This document shows, in pieces, positions 36,066-45,541 of a stretch of DNA of 64,000 bases (position 1 is the first letter of the stretch; the number at the start of each line of letters is the position of its first letter). This stretch comes from Luteibacter yeojuensis (lineage in GTDB: Bacteria > Pseudomonadota > Gammaproteobacteria > Xanthomonadales > Rhodanobacteraceae), in assembly GCF_011742875.1 (NCBI RefSeq), contig NZ_JAAQTL010000003.1, positions 124,001 through 188,000 of the forward strand, read 5' to 3'. The notes below the pieces were generated by a model, which was not told the DNA's origin, searched no databases, and was given only the letters and a program-made list of their open reading frames with translations. A program made the translations under genes and the position numbers.

Positions 36066-37592
36066 TCAGGCGTTCCTTGGAAGAGTGATTCCCGCGCTCT
36101 CGGGCAGGGCGGCGGCGAGGACGTTCTCCTCGTTGGCCGAAGCGCGGTCGAACTGGGCGGTGATGCGACCGTGGCACATGGCGACCACGCGGTCGGAAAC
36201 GCCGAGCACCTCGGGAAGTTCGCTGGAGATCATGACCACGGCCACCCCCCGCGCGGCGAGTTCGTAGAGCACGTTGTAGATCTCGTTCTTCGCGCCGACG
36301 TCGATGCCCCGGGTGGGCTCGTCCACGATCAGTACGCGCAGGTCCTTCTCGGCCAGCCAGCGCGAAAGCACCGCCTTCTGCTGGTTGCCGCCGGAGAGCA
36401 GGCGGATTTCCTGGCGGCGGTGCGGCGTGCGGATGCGCAGGCGCTCGATGTAACTGTCCGCGGTGCGCGCCTCGATGCGGTCGTTGACGAACAAGCCCGC
36501 CGTGAGGTGGTTGCGCCGCGCGCTGATGTTGATGTTTTCCGCCACGGAGCGCACGCCGATGATGCCTTCTTCCTTGCGGTCCTCGGGACAGAGCACGAGA
36601 CCGTGGCGGATGGCGTCGCGGATGTGCGAGGGCCTGACCGGCGCCCCGTCCACGAGCACCTCGCCGGCGGTGCGGCGGTCGGCGCCGTAGACGACGCGCA
36701 TGATTTCGGAGCGCCCGGCGCCGACGAGCCCGAAGAAACCGACGATCTCGCCTGCGCGCACGTCGAAACTCACCGGTGCCGGCAGCGCGCGACCGGTCAC
36801 GCCCCTCACGGAAAGCCGCACTTCGCCCTGCTCGCGGGGGCGGTAGCCGAAGATGTCGCTGATCTCGCGGCCCACCATGCGCTGCACCAGCGTGTCTCGC
36901 GTGATGCCTTCCAGCGTGTCGAAGTCGGCCACCTTGCGGCCGTCGCGGAAGATCGTGGCCGCGTCGCAGAGTTCGAAGATCTCGTCCATGCGGTGCGAGA
37001 TGTAGATCATCGCCTTGCCCTGCGCGCGCAGGTCGCGCACGAGGCGGAAGAGCACGTCGGTCTCGCGGTGCGACAGGGAACTGGTGGGCTCGTCGAGCGC
37101 GAGGATCTTGGCGTCGCGCAGGATCGCCTTGGCGATCTCCACCATCTGCCGCTGGCCGATCGAAAGCTGCTTCAGCTTCGCGCGCGGATCGAGGTCGACG
37201 CCCAGGGCGTCGAGTCGCTCGCGCGTCCAGGCCAGCGCGCGGCGGCGGTCGACCAGTCCGAATCGCGTGGGCAGGCGGCCGAGCAGGAGGTTCTCCATGA
37301 CCGAGAGCTCCGGCACGTACTGCAGTTCCTGGTGGATCACCGCCACGCCCGCGTCGATGGCGTCGGCCGCCTTGCGGAAGTGCATCGTCTCGCCGTCGAT
37401 GGCGACTTCGCCCTCGTCGGGGACGTACTCCCCGCCGAGGATCTTCATCATGGTGGACTTGCCCGCGCCATTCTCGCCGAGGAGGCCGTGCACGCTGCCG
37501 GCGCGTACCTGGAAGCCGACCTCGGCGAGCGCACGCACGCCGGGAAAGGTCTTCCCGATGCGGCGGAACTCGAGGCGCGGGGCGTCGGCCAT
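36066..37592 (-). CDS. araG: sugar ABC transporter ATP-binding protein, AraG-like
   Basis: A 508-residue tandem ATPase. N half: [47 protein letters not shown] half: [16 protein letters not shown] (degenerate Walker A without Lys, as usual in this family), [41 protein letters not shown] is a conserved carbohydrate-uptake segment. Length equals that of AraG. Located between araF and araH. Confidence 0.93.
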   Translation of the reverse strand: MADAPRLEFRRIGKTFPGVRALAEVGFQVRAGSVHGLLGENGAGKSTMMKILGGEYVPDEGEVAIDGETMHFRKAADAIDAGVAVIHQELQYVPELSVMENLLLGRLPTRFGLVDRRRALAWTRERLDALGVDLDPRAKLKQLSIGQRQMVEIAKAILRDAKILALDEPTSSLSHRETDVLFRLVRDLRAQGKAMIYISHRMDEIFELCDAATIFRDGRKVADFDTLEGITRDTLVQRMVGREISDIFGYRPREQGEVRLSVRGVTGRALPAPVSFDVRAGEIVGFFGLVGAGRSEIMRVVYGADRRTAGEVLVDGAPVRPSHIRDAIRHGLVLCPEDRKEEGIIGVRSVAENINISARRNHLTAGLFVNDRIEARTADSYIERLRIRTPHRRQEIRLLSGGNQQKAVLSRWLAEKDLRVLIVDEPTRGIDVGAKNEIYNVLYELAARGVAVVMISSELPEVLGVSDRVVAMCHGRITAQFDRASANEENVLAAALPESAGITLPRNA

Positions 37593-37594
37593 CG

Positions 37595-38581
37595 TCAAAG
37601 TCCCATTTCCTTGCGGATCTCGTCCGCGTTGGCGCGGGTGATGAGGCGACCCGTGGTGAGCGTGAGCGCGGGCGGCGCCTTGCCGTCCTTGATCCACTCG
37701 TACATGTTCAGCGAGGTCTCGTATCCGTGGCGCTTCGGACTGATGAGCACGCTGCCGAAGAAGCCGGTGGCCTGTGCCTTGGAAAATTCGTTGAGCGCGG
37801 ATTTGCTGCCGCCGATGCCCACGCCGATGATGTCGTCGGCGGAGAAGCCGCGGCCTTCCGCCGCGCGCACGGCGCCGAGTACCGCCTCGTCGTTGAGGCC
37901 GAAGGCCACCCAGTGCTTGAAGTTCGGATGCTGGGTGATCGCGATGTTCGCGGCGTTGAAGGCGTTCTCGGTGTCGGTCTTCGCCTGGGGCGCGTTGACG
38001 ACGTTGTCCTTCGGGAAGCCCGCCGCGGCGAGCGCGGTCACGGCACCGTCGGTGCGGTCGCGCGCCGTCGGCAGCTGGTCGTAGGAGACGCGGAGCGCGC
38101 CGGTTTCCTCCGGCTTCCAACCGCGCTTCTGCATTTCCCCGGCGATCGCCTGGCCTACCTGTTCGCCGATCTTCGAGGCGGAGATGCCCATGTGCGGCAC
38201 CGAGTCGATGGGCTTGCCGCTGCCGTCGACGAGCCGGTCGTCCACGGTCATCAGCTTGAGGCCGTCGGCCTTCGCCTTGGCGACGATGGAGGGGCCGAGC
38301 TTCACGTCCGGCGTGCAGATGATGAAGCCCTGGGCGTGCTGCGCCTTCAGGTTGTCGATGGTGGTGAGCACCTGGCCGCCGTCGGGCGCGCCGATCTTCA
38401 CCAGGGTAAAGCCCTTTTCCTTTGCCGCCTGCTCGGCGTACTTCCATTCGTCCTGGAACCAGGGTTCCTCCGGCTGCTTCACCACGAAGCCGATCTTCAC
38501 CTGGTCGTTCGAGCCCGAGGAGGAGCAGGCGGATAGAACCAGGGCAAGCGCCGTGAGGCCAAGGGCGATCTTCATCTTCAT
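37595..38581 (-). CDS. araF: sugar ABC transporter substrate-binding protein, AraF-like (lipoprotein)
   Basis: A 328-residue periplasmic binding protein. Signal with lipobox LSACSS (Cys19), so probably tethered to the inner membrane, unlike the free E. coli AraF. The mature part resembles AraF as I recall it: [73 protein letters not shown] loop and [13 protein letters not shown] 38581 has GAGGAGC before it. It starts two bases after nothing but leader and is followed by araG. Confidence 0.93.
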   Translation of the reverse strand: MKMKIALGLTALALVLSACSSSGSNDQVKIGFVVKQPEEPWFQDEWKYAEQAAKEKGFTLVKIGAPDGGQVLTTIDNLKAQHAQGFIICTPDVKLGPSIVAKAKADGLKLMTVDDRLVDGSGKPIDSVPHMGISASKIGEQVGQAIAGEMQKRGWKPEETGALRVSYDQLPTARDRTDGAVTALAAAGFPKDNVVNAPQAKTDTENAFNAANIAITQHPNFKHWVAFGLNDEAVLGAVRAAEGRGFSADDIIGVGIGGSKSALNEFSKAQATGFFGSVLISPKRHGYETSLNMYEWIKDGKAPPALTLTTGRLITRANADEIRKEMGL

Positions 38582-38610
38582 GTGCTGCTCCTCGTGAAAC
38601 GCATGGGGAA

Positions 38611-39609
38611 TTACCCGGCCAGCCCGCGGCGGCGGGCCACGGCGATGGCGCCGTGGCCCGCGAGGTCGCGCTGCTCGTCGTCGCCGAGCACCGTGACGGT
38701 GCCGGAAAAGAAGTCGTCGCCTTCGACCAGTCTCGCGATCGCTTCGCGCAGGATCGGCTTGCCGCTGACGACGAAGCGCGTGCCGGGACTCATCCGGATC
38801 GCGCTGGAATTCTTGAGGGTGAGAAGGTCCGAACCGAGCACGGCGCCGAGCAGGAAGTTCGCGCGCGCGTTCGCATCGTATACCGCGAACTGGTCGAGGA
38901 TGCGCACGCTGAAGCAGGCGCGTCCCAGGCCGATCTTCTTTGCCGAGGCGGCGCCCGCGAGCAGCATCTCCGCATCGATGCGCTGGGCGAACCCTTCTTT
39001 CAGCGAGCTGGCGAGGATCGTGTCGTGCGAGATGACGTGGAGCAGTTCGCCGGCGAGGGTGGTGACGCAACCCTCGATGCGGCGTGCGGCGTCGATGCTC
39101 ACGAACTTGGAGTGCGAGCCGGGCAGCACGATCACGGTGGGCTCGTCGAGGCCCAGGCGTTCCACCAGCGCGAAGGATTCCACCTCCTCGCCACGCATCA
39201 TGTCCATGGCCTCGCAATTGTGCAGGCCGATGTGCTCCACGGCGTTGCGTACGCCCGGCACGAACCAGATCGGGTCGTGCCAGACATTCGGCAGGTGGGC
39301 TTCGCGCATGGCGCCGGCGAGGCCGTCGATGTCGACGGCGGCCACCACGTGCGGAATCTCGCACAGGCCCATGTTGGAGGTGATCATGCCCGAAGCCAGC
39401 ACCCGGCCGATGTCGGCCGCGTCCAGGCTCGCCGTGGCGAGGGCATCCGCGATCGTCTCGCGCACGCCTTCCTCGAGCTTCGCCTTGCTGCCGGTGATGG
39501 CGGTATCGCGCACGCCGACCTGCCGCGCGGCCTGGCCGGCGACGTTGCCGTCCTGCCACACGCTGACACGGGTGTTGGTGGTGCCGGTGTCGATGGTGAG
39601 GATGTTCAT
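38611..39609 (-). CDS. dgoK: 2-dehydro-3-deoxygalactonokinase DgoK
   Basis: A 332-residue sugar-acid kinase of the ASKHA fold that phosphorylates 2-keto-3-deoxygalactonate. N-terminal phosphate-1 motif [43 protein letters not shown] and [12 protein letters not shown] (phosphate 2), and a Gly-rich adenosine segment near the end. ATG 39609 is chosen because it starts immediately before the phosphate motif; ATG 39633 would add eight residues. First gene of the operon, divergent from the LysR gene. Confidence 0.93.
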   Translation of the reverse strand: MNILTIDTGTTNTRVSVWQDGNVAGQAARQVGVRDTAITGSKAKLEEGVRETIADALATASLDAADIGRVLASGMITSNMGLCEIPHVVAAVDIDGLAGAMREAHLPNVWHDPIWFVPGVRNAVEHIGLHNCEAMDMMRGEEVESFALVERLGLDEPTVIVLPGSHSKFVSIDAARRIEGCVTTLAGELLHVISHDTILASSLKEGFAQRIDAEMLLAGAASAKKIGLGRACFSVRILDQFAVYDANARANFLLGAVLGSDLLTLKNSSAIRMSPGTRFVVSGKPILREAIARLVEGDDFFSGTVTVLGDDEQRDLAGHGAIAVARRRGLAG

Positions 39610-39712
39610 CGCGGATCCGTTCGAGGTCGCCACCGATTCTTGGCGTGGGCCGCCCGGGCAGGCAAACTAGAATTTCTTCGGCCTTCCCCAAATTTTTCTT
39701 GATGACCATGCA
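39610..39712. promoter_or_regulatory. divergent control region of the galactonate operon and its LysR gene
   Basis: 103 bases between dgoK and the LysR gene, AT-rich in the half nearest the regulator (AGAATTTCTTCGG, CCCCAAATTTTTCTTG). Both transcription starts must lie here or just upstream. The AT tracts around 39669-39700 suit LysR-type binding, but no clean T-N11-A dyad was settled on. Confidence 0.5.
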
Positions 39713-40588
39713 ATGAAGCGCTCGCTACCTCTCAACGCCGTGCGCGTGTTCGAGCTTGCAGCGCAGCATTCGAGCTTCACGAAGGCGGCCGAGGAGTTGT
39801 CGCTGACCCCTGCGGCGGTCAGCGCGCAGGTCAAATTGCTGGAAGCCTACCTGGGCACGCCGTTGTTTGTGCGAAGCAACAATCGACTGAAGCTGACGGC
39901 GGCGGGACAGAATTATTTCCCCCGCATCCGCGATGCTTTTCGTGCACTGCAACAGGCCACGGACCAGGTTCGGGGCCAGCGCAGTGCCTCGCTGCGCGTC
40001 TCCGTGCCTCCGACTTTCGGAACGAAGTGGCTGGTGCCTCGCCTTTTCCGCTTCTTCGCCAGGCATCCGGATATCGCCGTCGAGGTGGTCACCGACGGTG
40101 GCGAGGGCGGTGGCTGGGATCTTGCCGTGGACGACCGGCTGGCCGAAGGGATGGAGCAGTCGATCCTCGCCGTCAGCCGCTACACCCCGGTGTGCGCGCC
40201 GGGCCTCGCCGGTCAGCTGCGTGGCCCCGACGCGCTGCCGACCCAGATGCTCCTGCATGAACGTCCCGGTCGCCGCGCCGCCCCGGCCATCGGCTGGGAC
40301 CAGTGGTTCGAGCGCGCGGGCGTGACCCCTGGCCCCGTGTCCCGCGAAATGGGCTTCGGCGACGGCACGATGATGCTGCAGGCGGCCATCGAAGGGCAGG
40401 GCGTGGCCCTGGCACAGGAACTGCTGGTGGCCTACGACCTGGCCGCCGGGCGCCTCGTCGAACCGTTCCGGCTCGAGGTGCCGTTGCAGCACACGTATTA
40501 CCTGGCCGTGTCGCGCGAGGCGGAGTCTCGGGAGGAGACAGGGCTGTTCAGGGCGTGGCTATTCGCCGAACTGGACGCCACCCCGTAG
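39713..40588 (+). CDS. LysR-family transcriptional regulator (GcvA-like)
   Basis: A 291-residue regulator. Residues about 5-64 form the winged HTH (LNAVRVFELAAQHSSFTKAAEELSLTPAAVSAQVKLLEAYLGTPLF), and about 90-291 form the inducer-binding domain (LRVSVPPTFGTKWLVPRL, GVALAQELLVAYDLAAGRLV), as in the GcvA branch. It is divergent from dgoK, so a role as sensor of galactose, galactonate or the keto-deoxy acid is the natural inference. Confidence 0.88.
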   Translation: MKRSLPLNAVRVFELAAQHSSFTKAAEELSLTPAAVSAQVKLLEAYLGTPLFVRSNNRLKLTAAGQNYFPRIRDAFRALQQATDQVRGQRSASLRVSVPPTFGTKWLVPRLFRFFARHPDIAVEVVTDGGEGGGWDLAVDDRLAEGMEQSILAVSRYTPVCAPGLAGQLRGPDALPTQMLLHERPGRRAAPAIGWDQWFERAGVTPGPVSREMGFGDGTMMLQAAIEGQGVALAQELLVAYDLAAGRLVEPFRLEVPLQHTYYLAVSREAESREETGLFRAWLFAELDATP

Positions 40589-40607
40589 GGTTCGATGCGC
40601 CATACCT

Positions 40608-40691
40608 TGTGGGCGCCGGCTATGCCGGCGATCCCGCGGCAGCAGCCCAGCCTGCCCCGAGCACCCATTCCCGCTGAAGCGGCTCCCACAC
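40608..40691. repeat. REP pair, family B (degenerate)
   Basis: Starts TGTGGGCGCCGGCTATGCCG and ends CGCTGAAGCGGCTCCCACA. The left arm carries the GCCGGCTATGCCGGC variant. It lies between the convergent LysR and DedA genes. Confidence 0.82.
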
Positions 40692-40701
40692 AGAGCGCGA
40701 C

Positions 40702-41316
40702 TCAACAATCCCGCGCCGTCTTCCGCTTCCGCCACCAGATCACGCCGAGCGCCGCGACGGCCGCGAAGATGGCCAGCCACACCCCGGTCTGCCCGCGGCG
40801 GATCCACATCGCCAGCCACTCGTGGTTGTGCGCGCCGAAGTACCCGAGGTAGACCCAGATCGGCACGCTGATGGCCGCGGCGAGGCCGTCGAGCAGCAGG
40901 AAACGGAAGAACCCCACCCGATGGGTGGCACCGGCGGTGATGAACACGGCGGTGCGCATGCCGGGGAGGAAGCGCGCCACGAACATCATGCGGTTCCCGT
41001 AGCGCTCGAACTTCTCCTGCACCTTCGCGTAGCGCTCGGGCGTGAGGAGCCGCGCGACCAGGCGCCAGCTCATGATCCGTCCGCCGAAATGGCGGCCGAG
41101 CAGGAACATCGTGGAATCGCCCACCAGCACGCCCGCCATGCCCACGCCGACCATGGTGTGCACGTCGCCGTAGCCCAAGCCGGTGATGATGCCGCCCGCG
41201 ACCAGGCTGATGTCCTCGGGCAGGGGCAATCCCGCGCCGCAGAGCATCAGCGCGAAGAAGACGGCGAGGTAGCCGTTCCTTCCGAAGAAATCGACGAGGT
41301 CGTTGAGCAGGTCCAT
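40702..41316 (-). CDS. DedA/SNARE-associated family membrane protein
   Basis: A 204-residue inner-membrane protein with about five hydrophobic segments. Family marks: LPLPEDISLVAGG (acidic re-entrant loop), GDSTMFLLGRHFGG and FERYGNRMMFVARFLPGMRTAVFITAG, with the conserved Arg residues. DedA proteins are thought to be proton-dependent lipid (undecaprenyl phosphate or phosphatidylethanolamine) flippases. C-terminal tail is basic (WWRKRKTARDC). Confidence 0.9.
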   Translation of the reverse strand: MDLLNDLVDFFGRNGYLAVFFALMLCGAGLPLPEDISLVAGGIITGLGYGDVHTMVGVGMAGVLVGDSTMFLLGRHFGGRIMSWRLVARLLTPERYAKVQEKFERYGNRMMFVARFLPGMRTAVFITAGATHRVGFFRFLLLDGLAAAISVPIWVYLGYFGAHNHEWLAMWIRRGQTGVWLAIFAAVAALGVIWWRKRKTARDC

Positions 41317-41407
41317 CAGTGGAGCACGTACCCGGGCGTTGCCGGTCCTTTGGATGCACGAAGGCGGGATGATCCCATGGATCGCGTTAGGAACGCGGTG
41401 CGGCGCA

Positions 41408-43150
41408 TCATTCGCCGTCCGCCGCGGCCGGTGCGGCGCGGGCGGCGAGCAGCACCCGCAGCTCGGCCTTCTCGGTATCGTCGAGCACGCCTTCGCGGCT
41501 GCGGGCGATGAGGTACTCGCGGCGCTGCGTGGTGACCTGGCGCTGCATCTGGGCCAGGGCGTCGAGGAACTCCACGCGCTGCATTTCCGCCTCGCCGATC
41601 ACCTCGGCCTGCATCAGCTTCTGCAGCGAGCCGTACTCGGGCCGGTCGAGGAAGTGCTCGACCAGCACCGCCGGGTTGATGCCCGGTCGGGCACGGGCCA
41701 CGTCGATCAGTTCCGCGAGCAGGCCCACGCCCGGCCGGTCGAGGCGCAGGAAGGGGTAGGGCGGCTCGACGTCTTCGGCCAGCGAAGGTTGGGCCAGGAG
41801 CAGGGTGATCGCGCTGCGGACGAGGCTGCGCTGCACGTTCGCGGGGCGGGCGGGAAGCTTGCGTGCCGGTTCGGGCTCGGCGTCGAGCACGGCGCGCGCG
41901 CCGGTGCGGCGCTGCAGCTCCTGCGCCATCAGGTCGCGGAAGGCGCCGTCGGGAAGCTTCGCGATGAGCGGCCGGGCGCGCTCGGCCAGGCGGGCCTTGC
42001 CGTCGATCCGGCTGGTATCGACGTCGCGGCCGAGTTCCTCGAAGAAGTACTCCGACATCGGCATCGCGTTCTTCATGCGCTGCTCGAAGCCGTCCTTGCC
42101 TTCCTTGCGCACCAGCGTGTCCGGGTCCTCGCCGTCGGGCAGGAAGAGGAAGTGCGCCTGGCGGCCGTCGCGCATGCGCGGCAGGATCGATTCCAGCGCG
42201 CGCCAGGCGGCCTGGCGGCCGGCGCGGTCGCCATCGAAGCAGAAGTACACGTCCGGGGCCGCGCGGAAGAGCACCTCGGCGTGTTCCGGCGTCGTTGCGG
42301 TGCCCAGCGTGGCCACGGCGATCGGCAGGCCCGCCTGGTGCAGCGCGATGACGTCCATATAGCCCTCCACCACCATGATCCGGGTGAGGTGCTGGTGGGC
42401 CTGCTTCACCTGCCACAGGGCGAACAGTTCGCGCCCCTTGTGGAACAGGGGCGTCTCGGGCGAGTTGAGGTATTTCGGGCTCTGCTCGGAGGAGAGCACG
42501 CGGCCGCCGAAGGCGATGACACGGCCGCGGCGGTCGAGGATGGGGAACATCACCCGTTCGCGGAAGCGGTCGTAGCGGTTGCCGCGTTCGTTGCTGGCGA
42601 CCATGCCGGCTTCGTTGAGCAGCTGGCGCCGGCGATCGGTCGTGCCCAGCGCCTTCATCACGCCGTCGAAGCCCGCGGGCGCCCAGCCGATGCGGAAGCG
42701 CTTCACGGTCTCGTCGTCGAGCCCGCGGCGGTCGATGTAGGCACGGGCCTCGGGACTGTTGCCCAGCTCGCGCTGGTAGAACGAGGCCGCCTCGTCGAGC
42801 AGGGTATAGAGGTCGCTGCGGTCCTCGCGCGGCTTGTCGTCGCGGCCGCCTTCGTACGGCACCTTCATGCCCACCGACTGCGCCAGTTCCTCGATGGCGT
42901 CGGGGAACTCGAGGCGGTCGTAGTCCATGATGAACTTGATGGCGCTGCCATGGGCGCCGCAGCCGAAGCAGTGGAAGAACTGCTTCTGCGGGCTCACGTA
43001 GAACGAGGGAGAGCGTTCGTTGTGGAACGGGCAGCAGGCCGTCCACTCCCGGCCGGCCTTCTTCAGGGGCACGCGCCGCTCTATCACGTCGACGATGTCG
43101 ACGCGGGTCAGCAGTTCATCGATGAAGTTGTCGGGAATCCGGCCACGCAT
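41408..43150 (-). CDS. dnaG: DNA primase DnaG
   Basis: A 580-residue primase that makes RNA primers at the replication fork. N-terminal zinc-binding site with C40, H43, C61 and C64 (CCPFHNERSPSF, HCFGCG). The RNA polymerase core carries GNRYDRFRERVMFPI, GGRVLS, VEGYMDVIALHQAG (TOPRIM Glu) and YFCFDGDRAGRQAAWR (DxD). The C-terminal helicase-binding domain about 440-580 is Leu/Glu-rich. It belongs to an rpsU-yqeY-dnaG run, resembling the macromolecular synthesis operon; rpoD is not in the window. Confidence 0.96.
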   Translation of the reverse strand: MRGRIPDNFIDELLTRVDIVDVIERRVPLKKAGREWTACCPFHNERSPSFYVSPQKQFFHCFGCGAHGSAIKFIMDYDRLEFPDAIEELAQSVGMKVPYEGGRDDKPREDRSDLYTLLDEAASFYQRELGNSPEARAYIDRRGLDDETVKRFRIGWAPAGFDGVMKALGTTDRRRQLLNEAGMVASNERGNRYDRFRERVMFPILDRRGRVIAFGGRVLSSEQSPKYLNSPETPLFHKGRELFALWQVKQAHQHLTRIMVVEGYMDVIALHQAGLPIAVATLGTATTPEHAEVLFRAAPDVYFCFDGDRAGRQAAWRALESILPRMRDGRQAHFLFLPDGEDPDTLVRKEGKDGFEQRMKNAMPMSEYFFEELGRDVDTSRIDGKARLAERARPLIAKLPDGAFRDLMAQELQRRTGARAVLDAEPEPARKLPARPANVQRSLVRSAITLLLAQPSLAEDVEPPYPFLRLDRPGVGLLAELIDVARARPGINPAVLVEHFLDRPEYGSLQKLMQAEVIGEAEMQRVEFLDALAQMQRQVTTQRREYLIARSREGVLDDTEKAELRVLLAARAAPAAADGE

Positions 43151-43202
43151 CAGTCCCCTAGGATGCCATGCATCCGCTTCCGTATGGAGTCCGGGAAATG
43201 AC

Positions 43203-43376
43203 TCAGAAGGCCATCTTGAAGACGCCGATCATGGCGAGGATGGCGATCACGAACAGGATCAGGAAGATGGCGAAGCAGACCTTGGCGATGGTCGCAGCCA
43301 CGCCGGAGACCCGGCTGAAGCCCAGCGCGCCGGTGACCAGGGCAATCAGGCCGAAGATGATGGCGTACTTGAGCAT
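43203..43376 (-). CDS. DUF1328 (YtjA) family small membrane protein
   Basis: A 57-residue protein with two hydrophobic helices ([19 protein letters not shown] and [18 protein letters not shown]). An ideal AAGGAGG site lies seven bases before ATG 43376; the ATG two codons upstream is too close to it. The [17 protein letters not shown] loop is typical for DUF1328. Function unknown; many relatives appear in stress or envelope contexts. It sits between yqeY and dnaG. Confidence 0.85.
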   Translation of the reverse strand: MLKYAIIFGLIALVTGALGFSRVSGVAATIAKVCFAIFLILFVIAILAMIGVFKMAF

Positions 43377-43447
43377 GGGCATTCCTCCTTTGGGGGCGGC
43401 GGGGAGGATGCGGGGGCGACTGTGGGAGGGTCGTGAACGCTGGACCC

Positions 43448-43533
43448 TGTAGGAGCCGCTACAGCGGCGAGGGGACGATGCCTCGCCGCTTCAGTGCTCT
43501 ATTGGCTTCTCGCCGCTATAGCGGCTCCTGCAA
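43448..43533. repeat. REP pair, family A
   Basis: Starts TGTAGGAGCCGCTACAGCGG and ends CGCTATAGCGGCTCCTGCAA. It separates yqeY from the DUF1328 gene on the same strand, interrupting the otherwise operon-like order. Confidence 0.85.
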
Positions 43534-43540
43534 GGTGTTG

Positions 43541-43984
43541 TCAGGCCAGCTTGGCCTTCACCTTACCCGCCACGGAGGCCATGTCGGCGCGGCCGGCGGC
43601 CTTTTCCTTGACCAGGGCGACGACCTTGCCCATGTCGCGGGCCGTGGTGGCACCCGCCTCGATGATGGCCGAGTCGATGATGGCGTCCAGTTCGGCCTCG
43701 CTGAACTTGGCCGGGAGGTAGCCGTCGATGACGCCCATCTCGTAGCGCTCCACGTCGGCCAGGTCCGTGCGCCCGGCCTTGTCGTACTGCTCGATGGAAT
43801 CGCGGCGCTGCTTCTGCATCTTCTCGAGCACGGCCAGCACCTGGGCGTCGTCCAGCTCGATCCGTTCGTCGACCTCGCGCTGCTTGATCTGGGCCTGGAC
43901 CAGACGGATGACCGCGAGGCGGTCCTTTTCCCCGCCCTTCATGGCGGCCTTCATGTCTTCGGTGATCTTTGCCTTGAGGCTCAT
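43541..43984 (-). CDS. YqeY/GatB-tail domain protein
   Basis: A 147-residue cytoplasmic protein of the YqeY family, related to the tRNA-binding tail of the amidotransferase subunit GatB. Marks: LKAKITEDMKAAMKGGEKDRLAVIRL, IKQREVDERIEL, EKMQKQRRDSIEQYDKAGR and GKVVALVKEKAAGRADMASV. ATG 43984 has GGAGAAA before it. It follows rpsU across a terminator-like hairpin, as is common in proteobacteria. Confidence 0.9.
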   Translation of the reverse strand: MSLKAKITEDMKAAMKGGEKDRLAVIRLVQAQIKQREVDERIELDDAQVLAVLEKMQKQRRDSIEQYDKAGRTDLADVERYEMGVIDGYLPAKFSEAELDAIIDSAIIEAGATTARDMGKVVALVKEKAAGRADMASVAGKVKAKLA

Positions 43985-44004
43985 GTTTTTTCTCCGGGAC
44001 GACG

Positions 44005-44037
44005 AAAAGCCGGCTTCACCTTTCGGCAAAGCCGGCT
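44005..44037 (-). terminator. terminator or attenuator hairpin between rpsU and yqeY
   Basis: On the minus strand AGCCGGCTT and AAGCCGGCT pair around a 12-base loop and are followed by TTTTC. It lies 83 bases after the rpsU stop and just before the yqeY ribosome binding site, so it could cut transcript levels between the abundant ribosomal protein and the downstream genes. Confidence 0.7.
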
Positions 44038-44119
44038 CGGGATTTCCGCCTGATCGCGGTGGCTGCGGGAACGCGCCAGCCGCGGTACCACGCCGGCCGC
44101 GAGGCCGGACGGGGTATCA

Positions 44120-44335
44120 TCAGTACATGCGGGTCCGGCGCGTCGTGTCGCGGGACAGACGGCGCAGGTGACGCTTCACAGCAGCGGCGCGCTTGCGCTT
44201 ACGCTCCTGGGTCGGCTTTTCGTAAAATTCGCGCTTGCGCGTTTCGGCCAGCACGCCAGCCTTCTCGCACGTACGCTTGAAGCGGCGAAGGGCAAGCTCA
44301 AACGGCTCGTTCTCGCGGACTTTAACGCTCGGCAT
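44120..44335 (-). CDS. rpsU: 30S ribosomal protein S21
   Basis: A 71-residue basic protein, part of the small subunit near the 16S 3' end. Starts [21 protein letters not shown], continues [31 protein letters not shown] and ends with an Arg-rich tail, all typical of proteobacterial S21. Transcribed from a near-consensus promoter at 44385-44414. Confidence 0.97.
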   Translation of the reverse strand: MPSVKVRENEPFELALRRFKRTCEKAGVLAETRKREFYEKPTQERKRKRAAAVKRHLRRLSRDTTRRTRMY

Positions 44336-44384
44336 GGAAACTCCACTTGATTAAACTGACCCGGTGAATCCGGGTGAGCCGTGG

Positions 44385-44414
44385 ATTATAACGTGATCGA
44401 GATGAGAAATTCAA
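44385..44414 (-). promoter_or_regulatory. sigma-70-type promoter of rpsU
   Basis: On the minus strand, -35 TTGAAT (44414-44409), an 18-base spacer and a perfect -10 TATAAT (44390-44385). The -35 lies inside the first codons of the divergent tsaD gene. The rpsU start is about 50 bases downstream. Confidence 0.75.
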
Positions 44415-45442
44415 AGCCCGTACTGGGCGTGGAAACCTCCTGCGACGAGACGGGCGTGGCCCTGCTCCGCTGGGACCCGGACCAGCCGGGCCGGGGGTTG
44501 CTGTCCCATGCGCTTTTCAGCCAGATCGCCCTGCATGCCGAGTACGGCGGTGTGGTGCCCGAACTGGCCAGCCGCGACCATGTCCGGAAGCTGCTCCCCC
44601 TGCTGCGGGAAGCCCTGAAGGCCGCCGGGCTGACCCCGGCCGACCTCGGCGGCGTGGCCTACACGGCCGGGCCGGGCCTTGTCGGCGCCCTGCTGGTCGG
44701 GGCTTCCGCCGCCCGGGCCATGGCCTGGGCGCTGGGCGTACCGGCCATCGGCGTCCACCACATGGAGGGCCACCTGCTGGCGCCGCTGCTCGAGGACGAT
44801 CCGCCGGAGCCGCCCTTTGTGGCGCTGCTGGTGTCCGGCGGACACTCCATGCTGGTGGAGGTCAAGGCCATCGGGCAGTACCGGATCCTCGGCGATACCC
44901 TGGACGACGCCGCGGGCGAGGCCTTCGACAAGACGGCCAAGCTCATGGGCCTGCCTTATCCGGGTGGCCCGGCGCTGGCGAAACTGGCCGAGCAAGGCAC
45001 GCCCGGTCGTTTCCGTTTCTCGCGTCCGATGGTCGACCGGCCTGGGCTGGACTTCAGTTTCTCGGGGCTGAAGACCCAGGTCCTGCTGGCCTGGCAGGCC
45101 TCCGATAAGAGCGAGCAGACCCGTGCCGACATCGCCCGCGGGTTCGAGGAGGCCATCGTCGACACGCTGGCGATCAAGTGCCGGCGCGCGCTGGAGGCCA
45201 CAGGCGCGAAGCGGCTGGTGATCGCCGGTGGCGTGGGCGCGAACAAGCGCCTGCGCGAGCAGCTGGCTCAGGCCGGTGCCGCCGACGGTTTCCGGGTCTA
45301 TTTCCCGCGGCTGGCGTTCTGCACCGACAACGGCGCGATGATCGCCCTGGCCGGGGCGATCCGCCTGGCTGCGGGCCAGCACCAGGACGAAACCATCCAG
45401 GTGTTTCCGCGCTGGAACCTCGAAACCCTGCCGGCGGCATAG
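44402..45442 (+). CDS. tsaD: tRNA N6-threonylcarbamoyladenosine transferase subunit TsaD
   Basis: A 346-residue enzyme that attaches threonylcarbamoyl to A37 of ANN-decoding tRNAs, with TsaB and TsaE. Marks: [12 protein letters not shown] at the N terminus, [27 protein letters not shown], the metal-binding [38 protein letters not shown], and [10 protein letters not shown] near the end. ATG 44402 is chosen because the family motif starts eight residues on; the GTG at 44381 lies within the rpsU -10 region. Divergent from rpsU. Confidence 0.95.
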   Translation: MRNSKPVLGVETSCDETGVALLRWDPDQPGRGLLSHALFSQIALHAEYGGVVPELASRDHVRKLLPLLREALKAAGLTPADLGGVAYTAGPGLVGALLVGASAARAMAWALGVPAIGVHHMEGHLLAPLLEDDPPEPPFVALLVSGGHSMLVEVKAIGQYRILGDTLDDAAGEAFDKTAKLMGLPYPGGPALAKLAEQGTPGRFRFSRPMVDRPGLDFSFSGLKTQVLLAWQASDKSEQTRADIARGFEEAIVDTLAIKCRRALEATGAKRLVIAGGVGANKRLREQLAQAGAADGFRVYFPRLAFCTDNGAMIALAGAIRLAAGQHQDETIQVFPRWNLETLPAA

Positions 45443-45449
45443 ACATCCC

Positions 45450-45475
45450 GTAGGAGCCGCTGGAGCGGCTCCTAC
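45450..45475. repeat. perfect 26-base palindrome, single REP hairpin
   Basis: GTAGGAGCCGCT followed at once, apart from two bases, by its inverse AGCGGCTCCTAC. This is a collapsed family A pair eight bases after the tsaD stop, well placed to act as a transcript-end hairpin. Confidence 0.85.
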
Positions 45476-45541
45476 AACCGAACGCTTGCGCGATCGCCTT
45501 TCGTCGTCGACCCTGTAATCCCTCTTTACCGCCCTATCCCC

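Noticed and set aside
35070..38084. Very long plus-strand open frame across the araFGH genes
   Set aside because: His/Glu/Asp-rich antisense translation of the transporter genes, no recognisable domain, and the minus strand encodes clear AraF, AraG and AraH.
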